Part shown: one piece after another, positions 21,101 through 30,896 of the stretch
Layout of the letters: the number at the start of each line of letters is the position of its first letter
How positions within the stretch are numbered: position 1 is the stretch's first letter
DNA from: Dermanyssus gallinae
Lineage: Eukaryota > Arthropoda > Arachnida > Mesostigmata > Dermanyssidae
Direction of reading: 5' to 3'
Length of the DNA stretch: 64,000 bases
Assembly: GCA_003439945.1 (NCBI GenBank)
Contig: QVRM01000283.1
Coordinates: forward strand, 186,001-250,000
The notes under the pieces: generated by a model
Database searches by the model: none
Told to the model about the DNA's origin: nothing
The model's input: the letters and a program-made list of their open reading frames with translations, nothing else
Translations under genes and position numbers: made by a program

Positions 21101-22307
21101 GTATAATTGTATAATCTGTATAATTGTTTATGTTATATGCATACTCAATATGAGTGAAATAAATACGATGATGATGATGATACAGACAACACGATGTCCC
21201 TGCTTGGCAGGGTTGTAGCTCATCAACAATCACGCTGAACACATTAAACGTATTCAGTCTGGTTGCTAATACCAGTAACACAAACATCGTACTGTTATAT
21301 CGAACGGCTAGAAGGATGTTGTCAAATAATTCCAGCTTGGGTCGAATGTGGTAGATCGCAAATATGTGGTCAACTGTTTAGGGCTAGAACAGTTTGTCTT
21401 GTGTGACATTAGCATCTTGATTATTTAGGGCGCAAAGGCCACGCACTCATTGTTGCAGCGTTGCAGCGAATGATAATAAACTGTTAGGGGCTGCTTGATG
21501 GAATGTTGGTTTTTACAACTTTATGTTTCTACATATCTTTTGACACGGCATTCTGCTGCGGAGAAGAAATATGACTTTGACATAAATTGTGACACATTGC
21601 ATGTAAAATAGCCTGCCAATAAAACAATCTGATGATGATGAGGGGGTAACACTAATATTGTCCGTAGGGCCAGGTATGATATGAGTATGTTAATGACCTG
21701 TTTAAACTTACTGCCTTCTGCCGGTTACTAAAATATATCTGCTGAAAGTGGCTACTAGAAAGAGATATTGGTATCTCTCTGATCCGAATACTTGTAAGAT
21801 TTGCGAAATATGCTACTAGATTCGAGGTGCCCTCTATTCGTAAACAAATTCCTCGTAGGGTCTATACTACCGGATCTCTTAAATTTGGCGTTCTCTGCCA
21901 AGCAGTTGAAGGCCTTTCGCATACTTAATATTATTTAAGCGTGAGCTAAAGGCATCTCATTAATAACTCCGCGTCATGGCCCTAATGTCTGGTGGCTGCG
22001 TGGAGGTTGCCATTTTGTAAAACGTTAGCGATATAATATATTGCATGATTTCTGCTGCTATTGCCATATACAGGTGTAATTGTACCACTTTTTGCATGGA
22101 GATGGATGTACTTTAGGAGATGAACCTTGTATACAAGTTCCCGGCTCGTTTTATATGACTGAGTCGCTCTTTCATTTAAATGTTGTATCTTTTTATGCCC
22201 TTCTTCTGTTGCAAAATAGTAATTTTGCATGCAGTTCCGTGAAAAAACCACCTTGTTCAATTAAAATGTGTACTTGTGCATCGGACGGAGTAGTTGGCAT
22301 ACACCAT
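21101..22307. other. no gene recognised
   Basis: AT-rich; short ATG repeats near 21166-21182 and 21632. Nothing else was seen. Confidence 0.4.
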
Positions 22308-22364
22308 GTCGAGATGGCCGGCGACTTCGACACTTCAAGTTGTGGGTTCGATCCCGACACGACG
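22308..22364 (+). repeat. tRNA-like sequence (Ser-like head or SINE fragment)
   Basis: The segment starts GTCGAGATGGCCG, like the 5' part of eukaryotic tRNA-Ser, and ends with GGGTTCGATCCCGACACGACG, a good B-box with the matching 3' side. Only 57 bp separate the ends, too short for a tRNA with a long variable arm, so this is a deleted tRNA pseudogene or the head of another SINE. Confidence 0.38.
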
Positions 22365-23699
22365 CGTACTCTTCAAAAGCGATTTTTCAAGGATTTGCAG
22401 ATCTGACTCATCGTTTTTAGTGGAATGAGCGCTAAAATGTCTAATTTAGGAGTGACACAAAGAATATACAATCGCCTCAGCCAACCCATCGTGTGTGCTG
22501 GCGCTCCACCGTGTTATAAGCCGTGTCATCCTTGAGAGAATACTTTCTGGACACATACCAACAGTTCTGTGAGATCCCGCAAAGCTTTAACTTGCTAAAG
22601 CCGGTACGATTGTAGTTCTTCGTCGATTAGTACGTTAGGCACGGTCAGCATTCGGTCGGCACTTATGGATCGCCTCCTCACGAGGCAAGTAGTCGATTCC
22701 GTCGACCCGTTTCGACTTGCTGTGAGCGGTTGTTCTCGTTCGAGCAACCTGTCATGAAACAAAAAGTTCCGTGAGATTCTAAAAGTAACACAAGTGATCC
22801 TTTTGATATAGAAAGTTAAAACCTGTAGCTGTAGTTATGCATTCCTATTCGACATGTTCACCGGTATACCTTAGTTACTTCGAAACAACGAATCGACTTG
22901 ACAACAAAATGAACCACATAAAGCATGTGCATTCTAAGGGCGGGCGTTTGGATTTATGAGTGCATAATTACATATTCAAAGTAGTGAATTTGAAAGTAAC
23001 AAATACGATTTCACCAGATTTCGATGTTTGTAAACATTTCTTGACACAACTTTTTTCGTTGCTAGGCAACGGCCAAGTCGGAACATATCAAACTTGCTCT
23101 GGTAGTTACCGCAGCCTACTCAGACTAGTTGAAATTTAGTCATGAGCGTCGTAAAGCGTCTTATTAATTAAAAACCAACACGGAACACCCAATTCGTTCG
23201 TCTAATTATTTTATACACATGATTTGGCCTAAGCTAAACTGTCTAGTCAAACGCACGGCCGCCAAAGAACATCGTGTTAAAACTGTTTCTCCTCATCGGA
23301 CCAGATGTCAACCACAGCCATATCGATGGTTAGAAACACTTCGGACACTAGGCTGCGCGTGGAGATCAAGAGAAGAAGCTGTAGGGATATTAATAATTCA
23401 ACAAGGAGTTCGGCTGGAACCAGATTTTTGTAAAGCTATGTTAGGCAAAATTCTGTAAGTTTTAAATTTCCCACGTAGCGGACTGACGCGAGGTAGAACG
23501 GTGACAAAGTAGGTCAAACGCTGGCTGTTAAGACCTGGACGCTTTTGTGGTTCTGTATCAAGCAAATACTATACCATTTTATTGGGATGATTTCCAATGA
23601 TGCAGTTGACCTTAGCGTAACCCAGGTTGTAGCTCATCTGGCCGTTGGCTACTTAAGCACATTAGTCCTGGTTGGTTTGAGTGGCGTGACTTTTCATGT
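22365..23699. other. no gene recognised; possibly upstream part of the gypsy relic
   Basis: An open frame at 23219-23458 could be decayed gag sequence, since a gag zinc knuckle follows at 23873, but no gag motif can be read in it. Confidence 0.3.
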
Positions 23700-25200
23700 G
23701 TGTGTGTGAGACTAAAGTTTGTGTCGGCAAAGCCAAGGTAAACCTCTCTTTTTATGTTCAGCGTGTGAAGATCCAGTTGTTCATAAAACGAATTCAGTCG
23801 AGACGAGCGCTCATAATGGTAGCGAAAGGACCGCTGGAGGAGCATCACAAGAGAAGGCATTTTTCAAGCCCGGTAAATGTTTCAAATGCGATAGTGCAGA
23901 CCACAAAAAGTGACTGCAGGCATAATAAAATCAAAGCTGGCGTTATCGGTACGTACGGGGAATACAAATAACTACTCCGTCTAAACCTGACAAAACACCT
24001 AATATTTTCAGTGCTGTTCATCCGGTTTTGGATGCAAGTTCAGGTTCAGACAAATCAGTGCTAATCATGTAGCCGACAAACAATCTAAAGTCGATGCGCT
24101 TTTAGCAGTATTTGCGATGTTAGCGATACCACGCATAGACTTGTTGTATGCCTAGCCCTACGAAGTGGTCATACAGTTTAAAAGTGAGGGAGAAACTAGT
24201 ATACTTTATACCATGTACTGTGTCCAACACAGGCGCTGCTGAAAGTGTCGAGAAGGAGCTACAAGAAGTGTTAGATAAGGCCATAATCTAACCCATCACA
24301 TACAGTCAATGAGTTCGTAAACTACTGCGGATGGTTATCCGCAATAGAGGTAGGAAAGAGAGAAAGAAAAGTTCGTGCAATTCATGATATGCCAGAACCG
24401 ATGAACGTTTCAAAACTCAAGGCGTTCTTATCTTCGTTTTGTTAATAGGCTCGCATACATAGCGGTGCTGCTCTGCAGGCAGCCAAACAGGCTTGTCTGG
24501 ACTAAGTAAGTAGAGCTCGGAGTGCCAGACTGCTTTCAACAATGTCAAGAAGAGCCAAGTCTTGGATACGGACAGTACTGGCAATGTTCACTCCCAAACG
24601 GCCAGTGTCGCTAGTAACAGATATCTCTCCTGTTGACATTTCGGTAAATCTATCTCATTGTTTCAGCGGCCGATAGCTTACCATTTGGCAACCTTGAATG
24701 ACACCACCGAGTGGAAGTAGACGCTCAGCTAGACTGAGAAGCGTTGGCAACTATGGTAGACGTGCGCAAGTTTCAACAATACTTATTTGACCGTTGGTTT
24801 ATTTTGGTAACGGATTCAAACTGAGTTACTGTCTAGCTTCGCTCCGTCGGCAGAGTTACGGCTGCTTAGACTAGGCTATACTTCTAAAATTGTTTATATG
24901 CGACAGCGAATATACTGGCGTACGAGCGACAACAGTAACGCAGACGCACTTTCTCGATTACCGCGCCGATCCAAAGGATCACGTGCCAGCGACAGATCAG
25001 TCATTCGATACAATTGCGTTTCGTTTTGCAAGGTAAACGATTTCATAACAGTTCACCGATTGACGAGTCAACTATCGAAAGGGCGGCTTGCTCTGACAAA
25101 AGCTTTTTTAAAATGCATGTGTTCTCTACAGCGGTGTCAAGCTTGGCTCGCGTAAATGGAGTCAAGTGTATAGTCATTGTTGGCTGTTCATACTGAGGGT
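23700..25200 (+). pseudogene. Ty3/gypsy LTR-retrotransposon relic (gag-pol)
   Basis: Recognisable blocks appear in the right order. At about 23873-23915 there is a gag zinc knuckle (CFKCDSADH and the last Cys after a frameshift: C-x2-C-x4-H-x4-C). At about 24250-24290, ELQEVLDKAII lies at the start of RT. At about 24410-24440, KLKAFLSSFC is in the thumb. At about 24600-24690 there is an RNase H-like stretch (LVTDISPVDISV then RPIAYHLATL). At 24934-24966, NADALSRLP closes RNase H. The RT catalytic core between 24300 and 24390 is deleted, and every block is separated by stops or frameshifts. No LTRs or integrase could be recognised. An old, dead copy. Confidence 0.78.
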
Positions 25201-26229
25201 GACACAGATCGCTATTGGCGAATTAACACGCGTCGAGCGGGGTAACGATACGTATACTAAACTGCATTTGTTTGACGAAAGCAGTTCCAGAGTGGATCTC
25301 ACACGCGTAACGCTGCATACATATTGTTTATTTAGCATTATTATTAATTAGATTTATAATTAGAATACAGTGTATACAATTGTACAATTGTATACAATTT
25401 GAACACTTCAGCGACCGTCCCACCGGGCGAAAAAGTGCAAAGACCGCCGATGCGTCTGACAGCTCGCTGCGTGGTATTTAGCGCATATCCGCGAGAAGAA
25501 CCGGCAACGACATTGATCGCCAACTTGGCGAAATCACACGCAAAACACACTTTTTACAGCTCGTTCAAACATCGAATGATATTGTTGGCCTTCCTAGGGC
25601 CGACTGGTCTCCCTCTCTTAAGCAAGGCACGGTCTTAAACTATGGCAGCTCTAAGTGTCTCATTTCGTACCAGACCGCTCCAGCAGGCGGTCGGACCAAC
25701 TAACATTGAGATATCCGGAACACTCCCGCAGTTTCATTCGATGTAGCCAAAGCGTTCAGAAAAGGAAACTTGTTGTACACCGCAAGTATATACGAAATTA
25801 TCAAAGTGAAAATAGATTAAGATAGAATCCTGTTAAGCGTTCTCAAAATATAGATTCAAAAATAATGGTACACTATGAAGGTACGATTATCACTTAGCTC
25901 TCTCCGAGCTAGAACAACCTGTACAGAAGTTGCATCGCTCGACGGAGTAGCCCCTTGGAAATGTCGACTTCGCAGGAGCGAGGCGCGCCATCCCGACCAT
26001 TGATCATCTGCGCTCAAGCGCTCATGCGCTCACAAGCTCAATGCGCTCAAGTCGCCATTGGTGCCTTGGTGCATTATCCTGATAGATAATTTACACATCC
26101 CCAGCTTTAAGCTCATTGCCGAACGCAACTAGCCGTTTGAGACCGCTTCTCAGGTACAAAACGTACTCATTGTCAAAATACATTAAGAATCTTTCCGCGC
26201 GCCCGCCACATCTTTACAAGATTATCGCC
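25201..26229. other. no gene recognised
   Basis: A short GCGCTCA-type tandem repeat lies at about 26011-26053. The right end could include the 3' part of the BEL/Pao relic (minus strand), which I cannot read beyond 26230. Confidence 0.35.
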
Positions 26230-27750
26230 TCGAGCACCCTGCCGCGTCATATCTCCCGGGGGTAGCGCGATTGGAACCCGAGACGCCACAAAGTGCACTG
26301 GGATTAACGGTACGTTATCACTTGGTGAGTCGGGAATATGGGTAAGAGGTCTGGAGTTGACTATGGCCTAATTTTTTTGTTCAGCGTGAGAAATGCAAAC
26401 AACGGAGCAAGTGGGCGTCGACGGACCTCTTAATGCAATCCTTGACCACACGGACTAATCGTTCAAATTAGCCATCCCATCAAGCGGCCATTAGTGCGTT
26501 AAACTTAATTACAGAAGACTGGAAATAGTGTTAAACTCCGGAACTCCTTAATGTTTTCTATAGCCAACGAACAGTTTTCGCTACTCGAACAAAGTTTAGT
26601 CCGTTGTTCGAATTTATAATGTTAGGTCAATCACGACAGCTAACGAAACGTGTTAGAGCATTAATGCAGCTTACTTCAGTGAGATCTTCCACAATTCTCG
26701 AAATGTAGTGCCCTTGTCACACTATATGTGAACAATGCTATTCACGCCTTCACGTCAGCCTTTTCTTGAAGAACCATGGTCCGAGGTAGTCAAGACCGAC
26801 ATGTTTAAATGCCGTCGTGAAGCCTATATTACTCTCGGCTGGTAATGGAGCTTCTATTGCTTCTCCCGGTTGCGCCCGCTCACGGGCACATATCGCACAC
26901 AAGTGAATAACGCTTTTGGTTAAATGTCCAGACCGGAGGATCCACAACGTTTGGCGAAGGTTGTCAAAACAATGTTCGTGTGCGGGTGACGCACCTCTTT
27001 CACATGTGCATCCTTAATTATAAGGCGAGCTAGGTGGTCATCGGTAAGGAGAAAAAGATGTCGCACTTCAAATGGTTCCCCTATACTTTCTAGGCGACCC
27101 TAGACTCTGACGAGCCCCTCTTTGGTCAATGAAGGTTACGATACGCGGATAATCTCATGTTTTTCATTCAGCAAGTATGCTTTCCCTGAGGCAAAACACC
27201 TTTGTTGTGTTCTTAATGTTCTTGCCCTTTGCTGTGTGTATTTCAGCAAATTGTAGCGACAATGTCGTGAGTGACTAGGTTGGACCGCATGGATTAGCGT
27301 TTCCCCTACGGCGCTCCTTGCTTCGGAGCCGTCGAATATAGCGTATCAAAGTGGCGTATACACGGATTGCCCTTGTTAGAGACGAACATTTTGTGATATC
27401 AATAACTGACCATTCACGTTGCACATGGAAAGTAAAACTTTCCGCGTTGCAGGAAGCGGATTTTCGAATCGTGCAGAGTTCTTTTTCTGCCGAAGAGTTG
27501 CCGAGCTGCTTAGCTTGACCATGTCTCTCGCAACCTCGAGAAGGTAAATCGGCAGGGTTGCTGTTTCCATCAATGTGTTGCTCTTGTGTTGGCGTAGAAC
27601 GCTTAGAAATCTATAAAGTAAAACTACAAGCTCTATAACTACGACAACGCTGCAAACGCAGTCGTGAATTCGCGTTCTCTTTAGAGCAAAGAGGAACTGA
27701 ATATCGACGTCCAGCACCTTATCATCCAGCAACCAGTGGATAGACGCACA
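26230..27750 (-). pseudogene. BEL/Pao LTR-retrotransposon relic, RNase H-to-integrase region
   Basis: On the minus strand several integrase blocks of BEL/Pao type are in order. At about 27090-26940, LARLIIKDAHVKEVRHPHTN. At 26900-26760, the zinc-binding and linker region with CAICARERAQPGEAIEAPLP and FKHVGLDYLGPWFF. At about 26615-26580, SNNGLNFVRVAK, equivalent to the SDNGTNF catalytic block with the first Asp changed. At about 26470-26400, ERLVRVVKDCIKRSVDAHLL. At about 26360-26310, SRPLTHIPDSPSDNVPL. Upstream, 27732-27400 may be the preceding RNase H/linker region. Frames change repeatedly and stops interrupt; LTRs were not found. Confidence 0.75.
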
Positions 27751-27759
27751 TAGTGGTGC

Positions 27760-28410
27760 ACATAATTAGAAAAGGCCGGGGTAAAATTGCAGAGCTGAAC
27801 ATAAAGCCAATAGAGTTTACCCAGTTTATCCGTCGCTTACGCATCCGCTCTCTAATTATAAAGTCAAGATTGCGGCTAAGTTGCTTCTACAGTGTTTTCT
27901 ACGACATCGACTTGCTCATCAGCGAGATCGGAGAGTGGCTGCAGCGACTTAACAATAACCCACGAAGGTAGATTGTGGAATGCGTCAATAAATAACTCAC
28001 GAGACGACATCTACTTGTCCGCACCTCTATACGCGATACGCTCCCGACAACACCACCAGGTGAGACAAGCCGCCGCTGCCACGAAATAACAAAATGGATG
28101 GACTACAACCACGTGCTTGGCTAGGAGCAAAAGCAAGAGCAATAGGCGGGAAAGGCAGTGGTCAGCAACGAGACGGCTATAAATTTAGTGGCTGCCCAGA
28201 CCCAGCAACAGCGCACACGAGCCAAGTACAAGCATGAGGTAACGTACTTGTCCAACCGTTCGCCAAAGCAACAAGTAGAGTCACAATCAACAATAGCAAA
28301 TAGATCACCCATGAAGCTGCCGCCATGGAAAATTTCAATTATTCAAAGCTCCGAGTGTGACACTCAGCTCACAAATAAGTCGTCAAAACTCAACTACAGC
28401 ATATATACAT
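27760..28410 (+). pseudogene. possible BEL/Pao gag relic on the opposite strand
   Basis: On the plus strand, 28158-28410 reads SPMKLPPWKISIIQSS and ends KSSKLNYSIYT, with spacing like the KLPKLExPxFxG...FWxxFxxxIH block of BEL/Pao gag. Upstream, at 27900-27960, a DIDLLISEIGEWL stretch could be the earlier coiled region. The orientation is opposite to the integrase relic next to it. The match is weak, and other origins are possible. Confidence 0.33.
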
Positions 28411-28524
28411 AAAACTGATGTATCTATCTATCGATGAACTATTGAGATTGCGGTATATCAAAAACTCGGTTACAATTACAAATATTCTTTTTCTTCACAA
28501 AACAATATATTTATATGGTTTTCC

Positions 28525-28528
<4 letters not shown>

Positions 28529-28555
<27 letters not shown>
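28529..28555. repeat. (TA)n microsatellite
   Basis: 27-bp TA run directly left of the inverted repeat at 28560-28689. Confidence 0.93.
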
Positions 28556-28559
28556 GCTC

Positions 28560-28689
28560 AATTCCAACTGATCCGGATATGCATGTTTGCAGACACACAT
28601 GTGCAATTTGTAGTAGCGTATGGTCGTCAACTAAGGAAAAGCTATGTGTGTCTGCGAACATGCATATCCGGATCAGTTAGACTGGAATT
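28560..28689. repeat. large inverted repeat (41/46-bp arms)
   Basis: Arms at 28560-28600 and 28644-28689 are inverted copies, with one substitution and one 5-bp insertion. The shared core reads CTGATCCGGATATGCATGTT. The loop is 43 bp. (TA)n lies directly left and SINE-B directly right. Confidence 0.88.
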
Positions 28690-28940
28690 ATGTGGTCTAG
28701 GGTACTGGTGCGCTAGTTATGGTTGTCTTCTACCGGGGTTGGTCGCCAGTTTGATCCTCGATGTTGAATACATGTTCTTAGAGTACTGAGAATAGCGACC
28801 ATAGTGGCAAAAATAATGCTGATAAAAAAAACCCTAGCCATCTCAACATGCCAGACTCTCGGCGCATTGAAAATATGTCGCACGGCGATTCCAGGCCTGT
28901 AGGGGACGGAGGATGGTCTAGAATAAAAAACGTCTTAAAA
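28690..28940 (+). mobile_element. SINE-B (second tRNA-derived SINE), copy 1
   Basis: The sequence matches the copy at 54391-54698 (read in reverse) along its length: GTGGTCTA, TGGTGCGCTAGTTATG, a degraded B-box (AGTTTGATCCTCG), then CTCGGCGCATTGAA and GTAGGGGACGGAGGATGGTC near the 3' end. The head is a little shorter than in copy 2, and the B-box has lost GGTTCGA. It starts one base after the inverted repeat at 28560-28689. Confidence 0.75.
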
Positions 28941-29258
28941 ATGTTAACCTGAGGTGACAAAACAAAACCCAAAAAATCTAAACAAAAAAAATATATAGCG
29001 CTATTTAGGAATCTGGTTTAACAAAAGCTTTAGCTCAAAGGAATCAGACTTTTAATTAGACATGTTTGTGCATAGGATCCTTGAGAACAGGACAGAGATA
29101 AAAAAACATCCGGTGCTACAGTAGGTGCCTTATCTGAAAAGGCTGTGAAAAGATAGCGATTTGCAGCGAGTTAAGGCCAAAACACGCGTGTAATGCTATA
29201 CTATTACGTCGCACAGCTTCAAACGCGGATTAGGAACAAATACGTATTTCGAAGAGCT

Positions 29259-29492
29259 TCAAGTGAACATTGGGAAAAATGCCTTATCAAAGGTGGCTGT
29301 GTCGCTGATATCAGGGGTTCCGTCGTAAGCCGTTTGATCTCGAGGATGAACCCGTTTGGGACGTCTAAAAGCAGCAACAGACGAGAATATTGTGGTCAGT
29401 ATGAGAGCAACAATCAAAGAAAATTTGAACAGTAAGTATGCATCACTAGAAGAGACATTGGGCTTGAATGACCTGAGTTGGCTACATAGCAT
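29259..29492 (-). CDS. possible small ORF with signal-peptide-like segment, or an exon acceptor
   Basis: The minus-strand ORF of 77 residues contains a hydrophobic stretch (FKFSLIVALILTTIFSSVAA) followed by FRRPKRVHPRDQTAYDG, like a secreted precursor. However, the same nucleotides form a pyrimidine-rich run ending in TTTTAG, a good splice acceptor, followed in a different frame by an open stretch starting VPNGFILEIKRLTTEP. Either reading would mean a coding exon lies here on the minus strand; neither is proven, and chance is possible. Confidence 0.22.
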   Translation of the reverse strand: MLCSQLRSFKPNVSSSDAYLLFKFSLIVALILTTIFSSVAAFRRPKRVHPRDQTAYDGTPDISDTATFDKAFFPMFT

Positions 29493-29589
29493 TATTTATG
29501 GTCGTATTGCTCGTTAGGCGCCTCGAAACTTTACACACGCTAGAATATAAACAATTTGTCGTTCTCGTCCAACAATTTGTTCAAGAACC

Positions 29590-30420
29590 TTCAACTATAA
29601 ATATATGATTATTTTATTTTTATTTATTACATGTTAAACGATGTTACAGTTGAGAGGTCTGAACGTATTATTGCAAGTTTTTTTAAATATCTAGTTCACT
29701 CCATGGCGCCTAAAATAGATGCCGCGTTTCCTCTGCAAACGGCCAAGGACAACGCTTGCCTCAAGAATTGACCCTCTCTTCGGTCTTTCGTGACCTCCTG
29801 AATTCGCTTACTCAAATATTTGAGAAATGCTTCGGTTCCCTTGCTGATTGGTCCTAGTGTCTCCATGGCGATAGGCACAAAAATATATCTTGTTTCCAGT
29901 CCAGCATATTTAAACCGTTTTCTGGCGTCCGCGTGCTTTGCTACCCACCCCGGCTCAACAGAGCTGTGGTGTAAATAGGAAGCCGCGGTTGTGCACGAAA
30001 CCGTTGCATCCCAAGCTAGGGACTTTCCATGAGACCATAATGCAATGGTCACCCCATCAGGTCTTTCTTCGCCAGCGGACACTAAACCTCTCGGTTCAAG
30101 TGTAGATGGTATACCGGCTTTCCTAAGGGACCTTATGATCACACCGTTTAGTTCAGCATGTCTGGACGATCTACCGGCGCTCTTCGGGCAACTCAGTAGA
30201 AGTAGGCCACTGGAATCCACCATCTCCCCGCACAGTTTGCACTGAAACGGCTCGCAGACGCTAGCGCCGATTCTAAGTGCTGACATCATGCGGAAAGAGT
30301 TGGGATCCAGCATGGTGCCGAGCTGAGGCGAGGGTACGGCCTTAAGCCAACCCCCACTGCAATTATCTTGTGCCGCTAAGAATACGGCGCGGTCTCTCCG
30401 GGAAACAAGCTCGTTATTTT
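29590..30420 (-). pseudogene. RLE-LINE copy 2, best C-terminal domain
   Basis: The minus-strand frame 30313-29696 is open for 205 codons. In order it holds the PQLGTMLDPNSFRMMSALRI block, a zinc-knuckle-like region (CKLCG ... LSCPKSAGRSSRHAELN), a PD-(D/E)xK-type endonuclease stretch (ERPDGVTIALWSHGKSLAWD, then ATVSC), and the closing block FLRQALSLAVCRGNAASILG. The knuckle has Leu where related copies keep His. Upstream, the frame continues from about 30410 (RDRAVFLAAQDN). The RT domain is missing, as expected for 5' truncation. Beyond the stop the 3' tail is A/T-rich with AATAAA-like repeats to about 29590. This copy best defines the family in the window. Confidence 0.85.
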
Positions 30421-30513
30421 TTTATCGTTTTTATTTTATTTTTTTAAACTTCTAAAATAAAGAGCAGGCTTACTGTGTTATGAGAACGTTATATTCGAAA
30501 TGAGCAATTGTTT

Positions 30514-30584
30514 ATTTTTGTCTATGAGATTTTAAAAAATCCTCAACTTACAATATATACATGTTTTCCTACGCAGCTACGTGC

Positions 30585-30616
<32 letters not shown>

Positions 30617-30686
30617 GCACGTAGCTGCATAGGAAAACATGTATATATTGTAAGTTGAGGATTTTTAAAATCTCATAGACAAAAAT
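30514..30686. repeat. 173-bp near-perfect palindrome with (TA)n centre
   Basis: Arms 30514-30585 and 30615-30686 are inverted copies of about 72 bp differing by one substitution (ACGCAGC versus ATGCAGC) and one A insertion. The centre is about 30 bp of pure TA, itself palindromic, so the whole 173 bp can fold on itself. No coding potential. SINE-A copy 3 begins at the next base. Confidence 0.93.
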
Positions 30687-30866
30687 GTCGAGCCCGGTGA
30701 CGTGGTGGCATGCGTCTGTGCCTCGCGACCGGAGGAGACACATAGGTGCGCGAGTTCGAGCCCCACCGTTGCCCCACATTTGTATGTATGGGGGTTCGTC
30801 TATGCAGCAATGCGAACAGCAGTCTCACGGACGTTAAATCTTGGCTGAAAGTCAGTCCCGAAAGGA
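30687..30866 (+). mobile_element. SINE-A copy 3
   Basis: Starts GTCGAGCCCGGTGACG with an A-box-like region (GTGACGTGGTGGCATG), then CCTCGCGACCGGAGGAGACA, a clear B-box (GAGTTCGAGCCCC), and the family body to TTAAATCTTGGCTGAAAGTC. About 180 bp. It begins directly after the large palindrome and is followed by a 30-bp A/T palindrome at 30867-30896. Confidence 0.85.
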
Positions 30867-30896
30867 TTTTTTTAAATATATATATATTTAAAAAAA
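30867..30896. repeat. 30-bp A/T palindrome
   Basis: T7, AAA, (TA)5, TTT, A7 is perfectly self-complementary; it follows the SINE-A 3' end. Confidence 0.8.

Noticed and set aside
20859..21287. Minus-strand 142-residue frame
   Set aside because: It runs through a low-complexity His stretch from an ATG repeat; the plus strand has the better (still weak) LINE-like match.
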